A DNA stretch of 64,000 nt from Flavobacteriales bacterium (GTDB taxonomy: Bacteria; Bacteroidota; Bacteroidia; Flavobacteriales_E; Vicingaceae): the NCBI GenBank assembly GCA_013359255.1, contig JABWCF010000008.1, positions 124,001 to 188,000 of the forward strand, given 5' to 3'. A program made the translations under genes and the position numbers. The notes under the pieces were generated by a model. The model was given only the letters and a program-made list of their open reading frames with translations, did not search any database and was not told the origin of the DNA. Below, in pieces: positions 1 to 8,819 of this stretch (within the stretch, counting starts at the first letter, position 1; each line of letters opens with the position of its first letter).

Positions 1-238
1 CTCCTTCAGAAGCAAAACCAGCTACTTGCTGCATAATGGGTGAAAAGCGAGCAATGGCTCCTGAACGCAAGTAATCGCCATAAGAAAATCCACCGGGTAA
101 AATAACCAAGTTACAGTTTTGTAAATTATTGCTTTTGTGCCAAAGATTTACAACCTCTTGTTCTAAAAGTTGCTCCCAAACATAAATCATATCTCTATCG
201 CAGTTAGAACCCGGAAATGTAATTACGCCAATTTTCAT
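1..238 (-). CDS. purQ: phosphoribosylformylglycinamidine synthase subunit PurQ (5' part only)
   Basis: This is the first 79 codons of the glutamine amidotransferase subunit of FGAM synthase, which supplies ammonia for step four of purine synthesis. The visible protein starts MKIGVITFPGSNCDRD and contains LPGGFSYGDYLRSGAIA, the class-I glutamine amidotransferase region expected near the N-terminus of stand-alone PurQ; the catalytic Cys and the His/Glu pair would lie beyond the window. The ATG at 238 is preceded by a good TAnnTTTG element (263-270). The gene runs off the left edge, so its length is unknown. purD lies 1.3 kb away on the same strand, so purine genes are near each other but not in one tight operon. 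Identification is confident from the N-terminal motifs. Confidence 0.9.
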   Translation of the reverse strand, partial: MKIGVITFPGSNCDRDMIYVWEQLLEQEVVNLWHKSNNLQNCNLVILPGGFSYGDYLRSGAIARFSPIMQQVAGFASEG

Positions 239-262
239 TTTTTAAATAATTTAAAGCCTGCA

Positions 263-270
263 CAAAAGTA
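263..270 (-). promoter_or_regulatory. Bacteroidota -7 promoter element for purQ
   Basis: Read on the minus strand this is TACTTTTG, a match to the Bacteroidota -7 consensus TAnnTTTG, 24 bases before the purQ start. No clear -33 TTG is seen at 17-23 bases upstream, so support rests on the -7 box and its position. Confidence 0.45.
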
Positions 271-279
271 CATGCTTTC

Positions 280-1263
280 TTAAAACGAAAACCAGTTGTT
301 GATAGAAATATGATTAAACAAAAAAAAGACTAAAAGCAGAACCATTATTAATTCGGGTAGCCATTTTCTTTTTTCAAGCACAAAAAGAAAATCGGTAAGT
401 AAAATACTGAAGGGTATGGCAAATAATCCAGTGGTAGTTCTTATGTTTCCGTTAAAGGATAGAATTGAAAGAAAAATAATAATGAATAACCAAAGGTAGG
501 AGAGATATAGATTTCTTACTCTTACCGATTTGCGTTGCAAGTTCATGAAATATGTTAGCAATGCAGCAGCAATTAGTGCAAAAATAAACCCAAAAGAAAT
601 CATATCGGAAGCAGAGAGAACAATAAGAGCGTTGAAAAATGATACCAATTGAATGGATGAATCTATAGATTTGTCGAAATAGAAAAGAAAAAAAGTATAA
701 AATAGGTAGGGGGTTATAAAACCTGCAATAGGAATAAAAAAATCTCGCCACGTAATAGGTTTAAAAATAAGAGTAGTGATGTAAATCCAAATTAATAAAA
801 AGCCGGAAGGTAAATAAAACAAGGAAGATAATGATAGGAGTAATCCACAATCGAATAGTATGGAGTAGGGTTTTTCAACCATATATAGATTGCTAATTCT
901 AATTAAAACCAGTAAAACAAAAAATGAGCTGATGTGTAGTTGCAATAAGCCCGATATTTTGGGTGAAATAGCAATTAAAAGGATGTAAATAACGGAGGTA
1001 ATATGATTTGATTTTACAAAAATACTTTGCTTGTCGGTAAGTTGATGAATTAACACACTATTTACCGATAGAATAAAAAAGCTTATTAAATAGATTACCC
1101 AATTCGAATTAGAAATAGCTATAAAAAGTTCTGATATAAATACAGTTTGCTGGTAAAAAACTGTGGGTGTTGGGCCAAATCCAATTGGTAGTAATAATGC
1201 AACTGCCAGCAATGGTACAAAAAATAAAACGTAAGGCTGGTTGGAACTAAAAAACCGAAACAT
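280..1263 (-). CDS. DUF6427-type polytopic membrane protein
   Basis: A 327-residue, very hydrophobic protein with roughly ten predicted membrane helices and almost no soluble domain. I recognise it as resembling the Bacteroidota DUF6427 family by its size, the start MFRFFSSNQPYVLFF, a GFGPTPTVFYQQ-like first loop, and its position beside a DUF6341-like gene and purD, an association I recall from flavobacteria. No catalytic motif is visible and the function is unknown; family members have sometimes been mislabelled as beta-carotene oxygenase. It is divergent from the small plus-strand gene at 1336, with 72 bases between. The family call is from memory of neighbourhood and shape, so moderate confidence. 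Confidence 0.65.
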   Translation of the reverse strand: MFRFFSSNQPYVLFFVPLLAVALLLPIGFGPTPTVFYQQTVFISELFIAISNSNWVIYLISFFILSVNSVLIHQLTDKQSIFVKSNHITSVIYILLIAISPKISGLLQLHISSFFVLLVLIRISNLYMVEKPYSILFDCGLLLSLSSLFYLPSGFLLIWIYITTLIFKPITWRDFFIPIAGFITPYLFYTFFLFYFDKSIDSSIQLVSFFNALIVLSASDMISFGFIFALIAAALLTYFMNLQRKSVRVRNLYLSYLWLFIIIFLSILSFNGNIRTTTGLFAIPFSILLTDFLFVLEKRKWLPELIMVLLLVFFLFNHISINNWFSF

Positions 1264-1281
1264 AAAAAACTTTACTTACGA

Positions 1282-1313
1282 TTGTTTTAACTTAAAAATA
1301 TAAATTACATTTG
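1282..1313 (+). promoter_or_regulatory. promoter for the DUF6341-like gene
   Basis: TTG at 1282-1284 and TACATTTG at 1306-1313, separated by 21 bases, fit the Bacteroidota TTG-N17..23-TAnnTTTG promoter. The -7 box ends 22 bases before the ATG at 1336. Confidence 0.55.
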
Positions 1314-1335
1314 CCATCAATAAAACCTAAAAGCT

Positions 1336-1518
1336 ATGTTAAATAAGTTTTTTTCTTCTATTGGTCATTTTTTCGAATGGTTGTTTATATATATCCAAAA
1401 ACTAGAAAATTTACCAAATATACTTTTTATTATTATAGGCTTTGTTGCTCTTGCATTCTGGCTTTCGGAGCAGGCTCGTTATAACAAGCAAGCTAAAGAA
1501 AGCGGAGGTTTAAAATAA
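1336..1518 (+). CDS. small DUF6341-like single-pass membrane protein
   Basis: A 60-residue protein with an amphipathic aromatic N-terminus (MLNKFFSSIGHFFEWLF), one membrane helix (about residues 28-46, NILFIIIGFVALAFWLSE) and a short charged tail ending KESGGLK. Shape and position between a DUF6427-like gene and purD match the small DUF6341 proteins of flavobacteria. It has its own promoter (1282-1313) and is convergent with purD, their stops being 2 bases apart. Function unknown; a partner role to the neighbouring polytopic protein is only an inference from the conserved pairing. Confidence 0.65.
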   Translation: MLNKFFSSIGHFFEWLFIYIQKLENLPNILFIIIGFVALAFWLSEQARYNKQAKESGGLK

Positions 1519-1520
1519 TT

Positions 1521-2789
1521 TTATAAATCAAATCCTATGTCTTTTCGGAAGTACATTTTTTCGAAATGTATTTTCGAGAGTGAGTTGTACGACTTTTCAA
1601 GTGCTTCGTTTTTGTTTTTCCCAAGAGAGGTGACCGCTAATACTCTTCCTCCGTTGCTTTGTATTTTTTGGTTTACAAGTGTAGTTCCCGAATGAAATAC
1701 TATACTTTCGGTTACGGAATTTAAACCTATAATTTCTTTATTTTTTTCATATTCTTCAGGATAACCGCCTGAAACGGCAATTACGGTGGTAGCAATCCGT
1801 TCGTCAGTATCTATTGTGCATAAATCTAGTGTATTGTTCGCTAATGCAAGAAACAATTCTAGTATATCGTTTTTAATGCGAGGTATCACAACTTCAGTTT
1901 CGGGGTCGCCCATGCGACAGTTGTATTCTATAACATAAGGCTCACCTTTTACATTAATTAATCCAAAAAAAACAAAGCCATTGTAATCAATGTTTTCTTT
2001 TTGTAAACCAAATATAGTGGGTATAATTACTTGTTCTTCAACTTTTTTTAGAAAGGTTTTATCTGCAAAAGAAACAGGAGAAACGGCACCCATGCCTCCG
2101 GTGTTTAGGCCGGTATCGCCTTCCCCAATTCTTTTATAGTCTTTTGCTTCTGGTAACAATAGGTGATTTTTTCCATCGGTAAGCACAAAAACAGAAAGTT
2201 CTATACCATCTAGAAATTCTTCTATAACAACAGTATTTCCGGCCTCTCCGAATTTGCCATGCAGCATATTTTTTAGTTCATTTTTTGCCTCATCTAAATG
2301 GGTAAGAATTAATACTCCTTTACCTGCGGCAAGTCCATCTGCTTTTAAAACATATGGAGGAGTAGAATTTTCCAGAAATGAGTATGCTTCGGTTAAATCA
2401 TTGGCGGTAAAACTTTTATAATTTGCCGTGGGGATATTATGCCTTTGCATAAAGGCTTTCGCAAAATCTTTACTGCCTTCTAACTGAGCCCCCACTTTAG
2501 AAGGGCCTATCAGAACAATATTTTTTAATAAAATATCATTCTGAAAATAATCGTAAATGCCATTGACTAATGGATCTTCGGGCCCAACCAACACCATTTG
2601 AATATTTTGATCGATTACGAGCTTTTTTATTTTTTCAAACTCGTTTACAGAAATAGGAACATTTTCGGCAATCATTGCTGTGCCTGCATTTCCTGGGGCT
2701 ACATATAGTTTTGTAAGTCTTTTACTTTGTGCTATTTTCCAAGCAAAAGCATGCTCTCTGCCACCCGAACCTAAAATAAGTACATTCAT
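1521..2789 (-). CDS. purD: phosphoribosylamine--glycine ligase
   Basis: GAR synthetase, step two of purine synthesis: ATP-dependent joining of glycine to phosphoribosylamine in the cytosol. The 422-residue length is normal. The N-domain starts MNVLILGSGGREHAFAWKI, followed by YVAPGNAGTA and VGPEDPLVNG; the ATP-grasp domain shows PPYVLKADGLAAGKGV, GIELSVFVLTDG, TGLNTGGMGAVSP and YNCRMGDPETEVV, all hallmarks of PurD. The start is the first ATG after a 100-base gap. purQ lies upstream of the window edge on the same strand, but the two are separated by the DUF6427/DUF6341 pair. Very secure. Confidence 0.97.
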   Translation of the reverse strand: MNVLILGSGGREHAFAWKIAQSKRLTKLYVAPGNAGTAMIAENVPISVNEFEKIKKLVIDQNIQMVLVGPEDPLVNGIYDYFQNDILLKNIVLIGPSKVGAQLEGSKDFAKAFMQRHNIPTANYKSFTANDLTEAYSFLENSTPPYVLKADGLAAGKGVLILTHLDEAKNELKNMLHGKFGEAGNTVVIEEFLDGIELSVFVLTDGKNHLLLPEAKDYKRIGEGDTGLNTGGMGAVSPVSFADKTFLKKVEEQVIIPTIFGLQKENIDYNGFVFFGLINVKGEPYVIEYNCRMGDPETEVVIPRIKNDILELFLALANNTLDLCTIDTDERIATTVIAVSGGYPEEYEKNKEIIGLNSVTESIVFHSGTTLVNQKIQSNGGRVLAVTSLGKNKNEALEKSYNSLSKIHFEKMYFRKDIGFDL

Positions 2790-2840
2790 TTATTCTTTTT
2801 TGTGCACCAAAATTTAGAAACATTACTACAGTATGCAAAT

Positions 2841-2874
2841 AAAAAAGCCGACTTTTATTAAGGTAGGCTTTTTT
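2841..2874 (-). terminator. rho-independent terminator of the thioredoxin-like gene
   Basis: Nine complementary bases (AAAAAAGCC at 2841-2849 with GGCTTTTTT at 2866-2874), extended inward past one mismatch, lie 18 bases after the stop of the minus-strand gene at 2892-3509. The U-rich arm gives a terminator on the minus strand, separating that gene from purD. Confidence 0.7.
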
Positions 2875-2891
2875 ATTAGTTTATAAATTTT

Positions 2892-3509
2892 TTAGTTATT
2901 GGTAGAAATTCTTTTAATGCTGCACCCTTTTGCAGGAGATTGGTCGGGAGAGGCAGATAAACCTTGGGCAGTTTGTTTGATGGCATTGGGTAGAAAATGT
3001 TCTCTAACGGCTATAGGGTCTTTATGGTTATCGTCAATAGAGCCGGAGTAAGCTAGTTTCATCTCTTTATTAAAAAGGAAAACGTGTGGTGTGGTTTTTG
3101 CTCCAAAGGCATCTGCTAAATGGTGATTTTCATCAACCAAATAGAAATAGGAATAATTTTTTTCTTGAGCGTGTTTTATCATGTTTTCGAATGAGTCTTC
3201 TCCGGTTCGTTTGGCTTCGTTAGAATTTACCAATACAAACCCCATGTTGTTTTCTTTGCAAAGATTAGCGGCTAATAAATATCGATCTTCCCAGTCGAGT
3301 ACAAACGGACAGGTGTTGCACGAAAAAATTACGCATAAGCCATTTTCTTTTTTAATATCATTCAATGAAAGCATTTTACCAGAGATGTCTTTCATTTTTA
3401 CTTCGGTTAACGGGGCTTTATCTCCTGTTTTAATTCCTTTAAATGGATTGTTTATGGTAAATGCAAAAAGTGAAAATGTGGCGATACTTAATAAAACTAT
3501 TTTTTTCAT
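2892..3509 (-). CDS. secreted thioredoxin-like (PRX-like) protein
   Basis: A 205-residue protein with an N-terminal signal peptide (MKKIVLLSIATFSLFAF) and a thioredoxin fold. The redox motif is CNTCPFV at about residues 64-70, in the context VIFSCNTCPFVLDWEDRY, typical of the PRX-like/TlpA-related group in which CxxC is followed by PF/PY. The cis-proline loop is TTPHVFLF. It is probably a periplasmic thiol oxidoreductase; the substrate is unknown. Near the C-terminus are DQSPAKGCSIK-type residues, as in family members with an extra Cys. It lies 46 bases downstream of the carboxylase gene on the same strand and ends at a clear terminator (2841-2874). Confidence 0.8.
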   Translation of the reverse strand: MKKIVLLSIATFSLFAFTINNPFKGIKTGDKAPLTEVKMKDISGKMLSLNDIKKENGLCVIFSCNTCPFVLDWEDRYLLAANLCKENNMGFVLVNSNEAKRTGEDSFENMIKHAQEKNYSYFYLVDENHHLADAFGAKTTPHVFLFNKEMKLAYSGSIDDNHKDPIAVREHFLPNAIKQTAQGLSASPDQSPAKGCSIKRISTNN

Positions 3510-3555
3510 AAAATAAGGGTTTGTAACAAGACTAATTTATTTCTATTTGGTTGCT

Positions 3556-5100
3556 TTAAAGAGGAATATTTCCATGCTTTTTTTTGGGTAATTTGTCTAC
3601 TTTATTTTCTAGCATTTTAAAAGCTCTTATTAGTTTTATTCGAGTTTTTTCAGGTTTAATAACTTCATCAACGTACCCTCTGGAAGCGGCTTCGTATGGA
3701 TTAGCAAAGAGATTGGCGTATTCTTGTTCTTTTTCTTTCCATTTTTCATTAGGGTTTTTAGCTTCCTGAATTTCTTTTTTAAAAATAATTTCGGCCGCTC
3801 CTTTTGCTCCCATTACAGCAATTTCGGCTGTGGGCCACGCAAAATTCATGTCGGCACCAATGTGTTTCGAGTTCATTACATCATAAGCTCCTCCGTATGC
3901 TTTACGTGTAATAACGGTAATTCGAGGTACAGTAGCTTCGCTAAATGCATAAAGTAATTTAGCTCCATTGGTTATAATCGCGTTCCACTCTTGATCGGTT
4001 CCAGGTAAAAAGCCGGGCACATCTTCAAATACCAACAGAGGAATATTAAAACAATCGCAAAAACGAACAAAACGAGCACCTTTTTTAGACGAATTGATAT
4101 CGAGTACTCCTGCTAAAAATGCGGGTTGGTTGGCTACAATACCTATGCTTTTTCCTGTCAGGCGGGCAAATCCTACTACAATGTTTTCGGCATAGTCTTT
4201 ATGCACTTCAAAAAACGAATCGGAGTCTGCTACATTGTTTATTACCTCGCGTATATCGTAAGGTTGATTTGCATTTTCGGGTATAATGTTATTCAACATA
4301 GGTCTAAGCTCGTCTGCTTCGGTATTATACTCTGTGGGTAATGTAATTTCTTCGCAATTTTGCGGAATATACGAAAGGAGTTTTTTGATTCCTTCTATAC
4401 AGGCTATTTCGTTGGCATAGGTAAAGTGTGTAACGCCTGATTTGGAGGCGTGAGTGGAGGCTCCACCCAGTTCTTCTGAATTCACTTCTTCGTGTGTTAC
4501 TGTTTTAACTACGTTGGGTCCGGTAACAAACATATAGGAAGTGTTTTCTACCATCATAATAAAATCGGTTAGGGCAGGAGAATATACAGCTCCACCGGCA
4601 CAAGGCCCCATAATAGCCGAAATTTGAGGAATTACCCCACTGGCTAGTGTATTTCTGTAAAAAATATCGGCATATCCACCCAAAGAAACAACCCCCTCTT
4701 GAATACGTGCTCCTCCCGAATCATTAAGGCCAATAACCGGAGCTCCGTTTTTCATAGCCATGTCCATTATTTTACAAATTTTTTCGGCATGAGCTTCGGC
4801 CAGCGAGCCTCCCATAACGGTAAAATCCTGAGCAAATACATATACCAAGCGGCCGTGTATGGTGCCATATCCGGTTATCACGCCATCGCCCAGAAATTGT
4901 TGTTTGTCTAATCCAAAGTTTTTGGAACGGTGTGTTACCAACATTCCAATCTCTTCAAACGAACCTTCGTCTAATAAAAAATGAATTCTTTCGTGTGCCG
5001 TAAGTTTTGATTTTTTGTGTTGTGCCTCAATTTTATCTTTTCCGCCACCGAGTTTGGCTTCGTTTGTTTTTTGTTCCAGTATTTTTATTTTATCACTCAT
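3556..5100 (-). CDS. acyl-CoA carboxylase beta (carboxyltransferase) subunit, propionyl-CoA type
   Basis: A 514-residue carboxyltransferase of the PccB/MmdA family, which moves carboxyl groups between biotin and an acyl-CoA (propionyl-CoA/methylmalonyl-CoA). Two crotonase-fold halves are visible: N-half [20 protein letters not shown] and [21 protein letters not shown]-half [40 protein letters not shown] and [20 protein letters not shown]. The oxyanion-hole glycines and CoA-binding segments are intact and the length is normal. Whether it acts as a carboxylase with a biotin carboxylase partner or in a decarboxylase cannot be decided here because no partner subunit is in the window. meaB (11.4 kb) is consistent with a methylmalonyl-CoA route. 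It starts 21 bases after lepA on the same strand and is probably co-transcribed. Confidence 0.9.
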   Translation of the reverse strand: MSDKIKILEQKTNEAKLGGGKDKIEAQHKKSKLTAHERIHFLLDEGSFEEIGMLVTHRSKNFGLDKQQFLGDGVITGYGTIHGRLVYVFAQDFTVMGGSLAEAHAEKICKIMDMAMKNGAPVIGLNDSGGARIQEGVVSLGGYADIFYRNTLASGVIPQISAIMGPCAGGAVYSPALTDFIMMVENTSYMFVTGPNVVKTVTHEEVNSEELGGASTHASKSGVTHFTYANEIACIEGIKKLLSYIPQNCEEITLPTEYNTEADELRPMLNNIIPENANQPYDIREVINNVADSDSFFEVHKDYAENIVVGFARLTGKSIGIVANQPAFLAGVLDINSSKKGARFVRFCDCFNIPLLVFEDVPGFLPGTDQEWNAIITNGAKLLYAFSEATVPRITVITRKAYGGAYDVMNSKHIGADMNFAWPTAEIAVMGAKGAAEIIFKKEIQEAKNPNEKWKEKEQEYANLFANPYEAASRGYVDEVIKPEKTRIKLIRAFKMLENKVDKLPKKKHGNIPL

Positions 5101-5121
5101 ATATCAAGATTTATGGATAAA

Positions 5122-6909
5122 TTAATCTAACTTAAGTACGGCAAGAAATGCTTGTTGTGGGATTTCTACTCGTCCTACCTGCCGCATTTTTTTCTTTCCT
5201 TCTTTTTGTTTTTCTAGTAGTTTCCTTTTTCTGGAAATATCTCCACCATAACATTTGGCGGTAACATCTTTGCGAAGGGCACGAATGGTTTCGCGGGCAA
5301 TGATTTTGGCTCCAATGGCAGCTTGTATAGGAACTTCAAATTGTTGGCGAGGAATTAGTTCTTTTAATTTTTCGCACATTTTTTTTCCCAGCTCAAATGC
5401 GTGGCTTCTGTGTACTAATGCCGATAAGGCATCTACTTGTTCGGCATTTAGTAAAATATCCATTTTTACTAAATCCGATTCTAGGTAGCCAATAGGTTGG
5501 TAATCGAAAGAGGCGTATCCTTTAGAAATACTTTTTAGTTTATCGTAGAAATCGAAAACAATTTCTCCCAAAGGCATTTCAAAAACCATTTCAATCCTGT
5601 CTGTGGTAAGGAAATGTTGGGAGGTTACAATTCCTCGTTTATTGATACACAACGTCATAACCGGACCAATAAATTCCGATTTGGTTATTATTTGTGCTTT
5701 AATGTAGGGCTCTTCAACATGCTCGAGCACATTGGGGCCGGGCAGTTCGGAAGGATTATGCACGTCTAGAACATCTCCTTTGGTTAAGTAGGCTTTATAA
5801 AGTACATTGGGAACGGTAGTGATTACGCTCATATTAAATTCGCGTTCTAATCGCTCTTGCACAATTTCCATGTGCAGCAGACCCAAAAAACCGCAACGGA
5901 AACCAAAGCCTAATGCGGCTGATGATTCAGGTTCAAAAACCAAAGAAGCATCATTTAATTGAAGTTTTTCTATAGATGCACGCAGTTCTTCGTATTCATC
6001 AGTATCTACAGGGTAAATACCCGCCCATACCATGGGTTTTACTTCTTCAAATCCCTGAATAGGAGCAGAAGCGGGGTTTTTTACATGGGTTATGGTATCG
6101 CCTACTTTTACTTCCGAGGCTTTTTTAATTCCGGAAAAAAGATATCCTACATTGCCTGTGCTAACGAATTCTTTTGGGCTGTCTTGTAGTTTTAAAATAC
6201 CTATTTCATCGGCATTATACTCCTTTTCGGTAGCCATAAATTTCACTTTATCTCCTTTTCTTATTTCTCCGTTTATTACTTTAAAGTAAGCTTTAATTCC
6301 TCGGAAAGAATCAAATACAGAATCAAAAATAAGAGCTTGTAAGGGGGCGTTTACGTTTCCAATCGGGTGGGGAATTCGTTCAATAATGGCTTTTAAAATT
6401 TCTTCAATGCCAAGCCCGGTTTTACCGCTGGCAGGAATAATATCTTCGTGTTTACACCCTACTAAATCTACTATTTGATCTTTTACTTCTTCGGGCATGG
6501 CACTAGGCAAATCTATTTTATTGAGAACCGGAATAATTTCCAAATTGTTTTCTAATGCAAGGTATAAATTAGAGATAGTTTGTGCCTGTATACCTTGTGC
6601 GGCATCTACAATAAGTAGGGCGCCTTCGCATGCAGCAATTGAACGGGAAACTTCGTAAGAAAAATCGACATGCCCTGGTGTGTCTATTAAGTTTAGAATA
6701 TATTTTTTTCCGTTCAGTTCATAGTCCATTTGTATGGCATGGCTTTTAATGGTAATACCTCTTTCTCGCTCTAAATCCATGTCATCTAAGGTTTGCTCGG
6801 TAAGTTCCCTAACGGAAACCGTATTGGTAAATTGTAAAAGCCTATCTGCTAGCGTGCTTTTGCCGTGGTCTATGTGTGCAATAATGCAAAAATTTCTAAT
6901 ATTCTCCAT
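5122..6909 (-). CDS. lepA: elongation factor 4 (ribosomal back-translocase GTPase)
   Basis: LepA/EF4, 595 residues, binds ribosomes and promotes back-translocation under ionic or temperature stress. GTPase motifs are complete: [16 protein letters not shown] (G1), [12 protein letters not shown] (G2), [12 protein letters not shown] (G3), [10 protein letters not shown] (G4) and PASGKTG (G5). The LepA-specific C-terminal domain is present: [27 protein letters not shown]-like region, and the terminal [25 protein letters not shown]. The ATG at 6909 follows a TAACTTTG -7 box. The downstream carboxylase gene begins 21 bases later. Very secure. Confidence 0.97.
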   Translation of the reverse strand: MENIRNFCIIAHIDHGKSTLADRLLQFTNTVSVRELTEQTLDDMDLERERGITIKSHAIQMDYELNGKKYILNLIDTPGHVDFSYEVSRSIAACEGALLIVDAAQGIQAQTISNLYLALENNLEIIPVLNKIDLPSAMPEEVKDQIVDLVGCKHEDIIPASGKTGLGIEEILKAIIERIPHPIGNVNAPLQALIFDSVFDSFRGIKAYFKVINGEIRKGDKVKFMATEKEYNADEIGILKLQDSPKEFVSTGNVGYLFSGIKKASEVKVGDTITHVKNPASAPIQGFEEVKPMVWAGIYPVDTDEYEELRASIEKLQLNDASLVFEPESSAALGFGFRCGFLGLLHMEIVQERLEREFNMSVITTVPNVLYKAYLTKGDVLDVHNPSELPGPNVLEHVEEPYIKAQIITKSEFIGPVMTLCINKRGIVTSQHFLTTDRIEMVFEMPLGEIVFDFYDKLKSISKGYASFDYQPIGYLESDLVKMDILLNAEQVDALSALVHRSHAFELGKKMCEKLKELIPRQQFEVPIQAAIGAKIIARETIRALRKDVTAKCYGGDISRKRKLLEKQKEGKKKMRQVGRVEIPQQAFLAVLKLD

Positions 6910-6925
6910 ACTGTAAAAATGAGGA

Positions 6926-6933
6926 CAAAGTTA
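6926..6933 (-). promoter_or_regulatory. lepA: Bacteroidota -7 promoter element for lepA
   Basis: On the minus strand the box reads TAACTTTG, matching TAnnTTTG, 16 bases before the lepA ATG. No convincing -33 TTG is visible. Confidence 0.45.
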
Positions 6934-6972
6934 GGGTAAATAAAGATTTAAAAGAACCGCTACTTATTATAG

Positions 6973-7003
6973 TTGTTTTATATATACAATAGCTCTATTT
7001 TTG
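6973..7003 (+). promoter_or_regulatory. metF: promoter for metF
   Basis: TTG at 6973-6975 and TATTTTTG at 6996-7003 with 20 bases between, followed 21 bases later by the metF ATG. Both boxes and the spacing fit the Bacteroidota consensus. It is back to back with the lepA promoter. Confidence 0.6.
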
Positions 7004-7024
7004 CCCCTTGTTTTAATAAATTAG

Positions 7025-7978
7025 ATGCGTGTAATAGACCGAATAAGCAAGAGTAAAAGCACACTTTTCTCTTTTGAAATTCTTCCACCTCTTAAGGGAA
7101 AGGGTATCGAATATATATATGAAGGAATAGACCCTTTGATGGAATTTAAGCCGGCTTTTATTAATGTAACCTACCATCGTGAAGAATTTGCATACAAAAA
7201 AAGAGAAAAAGGGTATTTAGAAAAAATTGCAATAAAGAAAAGGCCCGGTACAGTTGGAATTTGTGCCGCCATTAAAAGCAAATATGATGTAATAACGGTG
7301 CCTCATCTTATTTGTGGAGGATTTAATAAAGAAGAAACTGAAAATGCCCTAATTGATTTACACTTTTTGGGGATAAAAAATGTATTGGCTCTGAGGGGTG
7401 ACGCCATTAAAACAGAAGTGGCTTTTGTTCCCGAAGAGGGTGGGCATGCTCATGCGGTAGACTTAGTAAAGCAAATTGTAGATTTAAACAAAGGGATTTA
7501 TCTAGACGAGGAAATTGTGAGTCCGCATCCTACCGACTTTTGTATTGGCGTTGCGGGATATCCAGAAAAACATTTTGAATCGCCCAATATTTTAAATGAT
7601 ATAAAATACCTAAAACAGAAAATTGAAGCAGGAGCGGAGTATATTGTTACCCAACTTTTCTTCGATAATCAGAAGTTTTTCGACTTCGTAAAATTATGCC
7701 GCAATAACGATATTCATGTGCCTATTATTCCGGGTTTAAAACCCATAACAACCAAACACCATTTAAGCTTTATGCCTAAGTTTTTTCATGTAGATTTACC
7801 CGGAGTATTGGTAGAAGAAATTGAAAAGTGTAAATCGGAAGAAGAGGTAAGGCAGATTGGTATCGAATGGACAATAGCTCAGTCCAAAGAGTTAATTAAA
7901 TTTGGAGTTCCTTGTATACATTACTATACCATGGGTAAATCGGAAGCGGTTAAGAAAATTGCCTCTCACGCGTTTTAA
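7025..7978 (+). CDS. metF: 5,10-methylenetetrahydrofolate reductase
   Basis: MetF, 317 residues, reduces 5,10-methylene-THF to 5-methyl-THF, the methyl donor for methionine synthesis; an FAD-binding TIM barrel in the cytosol. Family marks: the FSFEILPPLKGKG start (catalytic Glu in the first strand), INVTYHREEF, VPHLICGGFNKEE, NVLALRGDAIK, IGVAGYPEKH, AGAEYIVTQLFFDNQKF and VPIIPGLKPI. Length and order are standard. It is monocistronic, with its own promoter (6973-7003) and a strong bidirectional terminator (8005-8034) shared with the convergent YceI gene. Confidence 0.95.
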   Translation: MRVIDRISKSKSTLFSFEILPPLKGKGIEYIYEGIDPLMEFKPAFINVTYHREEFAYKKREKGYLEKIAIKKRPGTVGICAAIKSKYDVITVPHLICGGFNKEETENALIDLHFLGIKNVLALRGDAIKTEVAFVPEEGGHAHAVDLVKQIVDLNKGIYLDEEIVSPHPTDFCIGVAGYPEKHFESPNILNDIKYLKQKIEAGAEYIVTQLFFDNQKFFDFVKLCRNNDIHVPIIPGLKPITTKHHLSFMPKFFHVDLPGVLVEEIEKCKSEEEVRQIGIEWTIAQSKELIKFGVPCIHYYTMGKSEAVKKIASHAF

Positions 7979-8004
7979 GTTGTTTCTTTTTATTTTTTAA
8001 AACA

Positions 8005-8034
8005 AAAAATCCCTTCCTCAAGGAAGGGATTTTT
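8005..8034. terminator. bidirectional terminator between metF and the YceI gene
   Basis: A perfect 13-bp stem (8005-8017 with 8022-8034) and a TCAA loop, A-rich on the left arm and T-rich on the right, sits between two convergent genes and can terminate both strands. Confidence 0.9.
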
Positions 8035-8056
8035 ATAAACCTATTTTAATCTTAAT

Positions 8057-8650
8057 TTATTTGGCGGCCACAGCTCCAAAGTTTAGTTTAATTTCAAAAT
8101 CATCATAAATCATTTTATCGCCTAATCCTTCAAAAAATTTGCCAGAGCCGTATTTAATGTCATAGTCTGTTCTGTTTATAATAATATCAGCTATGGCTAC
8201 GAGTTTACTATCTTTAACCGTAACTTTTGCCGGAAAACTTAATGGTTTGGTTATTCCCTTAATGGTAAGATTTCCTTTAATTACGTGAGTGTTTCCTTTT
8301 TCGTCTGCTTTTGCTTCGCTACCTGTAATAGTAAAAGAAGCGGTGTTATGTTTTTCTACGTCAAAAAAATCAGCCGACTTTAAATGACCTTCTAGCTTCT
8401 CTTTCCATTCGCCTTGTAAATCTAGAGTTACAATGCTTTGCATATCTATGGTAAAGTTACCTTTCACAATATTCCCTTTTTTTAAAGTCAGTTCTCCATT
8501 TTTAACATTTATTTCGCCATTATGCTGGCCGGTAACTTTTTTGCCTACCCATTCCATTTTACTGGTTTTGGTATCGGCTTTAAATTGTTGTGCAAATAGC
8601 TGCACACCTGTGGCTATTATTAGAGAAGCCATTAAAATCATTTTTTTCAT
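8057..8650 (-). CDS. YceI-family periplasmic lipid-binding protein
   Basis: A 197-residue exported protein (signal peptide MKKMILMASLIIATGVQLFAQ) with the YceI lipocalin-like fold. Typical family elements are KTSKMEWVGKKVTGQHNGEI near the start, GNFTIDMQSIVTLDL, LEGHLKSADFFDVEKHNTASFTITG and GNLTIKGITKPLSFPAKV. YceI proteins bind isoprenoid-like or amphiphilic ligands in an extended barrel; the ligand here is unknown. It is transcribed alone from a good promoter (8678-8708) and ends at the shared terminator. Confidence 0.92.
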   Translation of the reverse strand: MKKMILMASLIIATGVQLFAQQFKADTKTSKMEWVGKKVTGQHNGEINVKNGELTLKKGNIVKGNFTIDMQSIVTLDLQGEWKEKLEGHLKSADFFDVEKHNTASFTITGSEAKADEKGNTHVIKGNLTIKGITKPLSFPAKVTVKDSKLVAIADIIINRTDYDIKYGSGKFFEGLGDKMIYDDFEIKLNFGAVAAK

Positions 8651-8677
8651 AGTGTTTAGTTTTTAAATTGAATACCA

Positions 8678-8708
8678 CAAAAGTATGTAATAACAAAATA
8701 TGTTGCAA
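8678..8708 (-). promoter_or_regulatory. promoter for the YceI-family gene
   Basis: On the minus strand TTG (8706-8708), 20 bases, then TACTTTTG (8678-8685), 27 bases before the ATG at 8650. Both boxes and spacing fit the Bacteroidota consensus. Confidence 0.6.
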
Positions 8709-8819
8709 CAAATAAATGTTAAATTTTTATAAAATAGAATAAAAGCAGGAAAATAAATATAGAAGATACAATCTTTCTTTAATTTGTAAAACAAAATAAG
8801 TAAACAAAAACACCATTGT

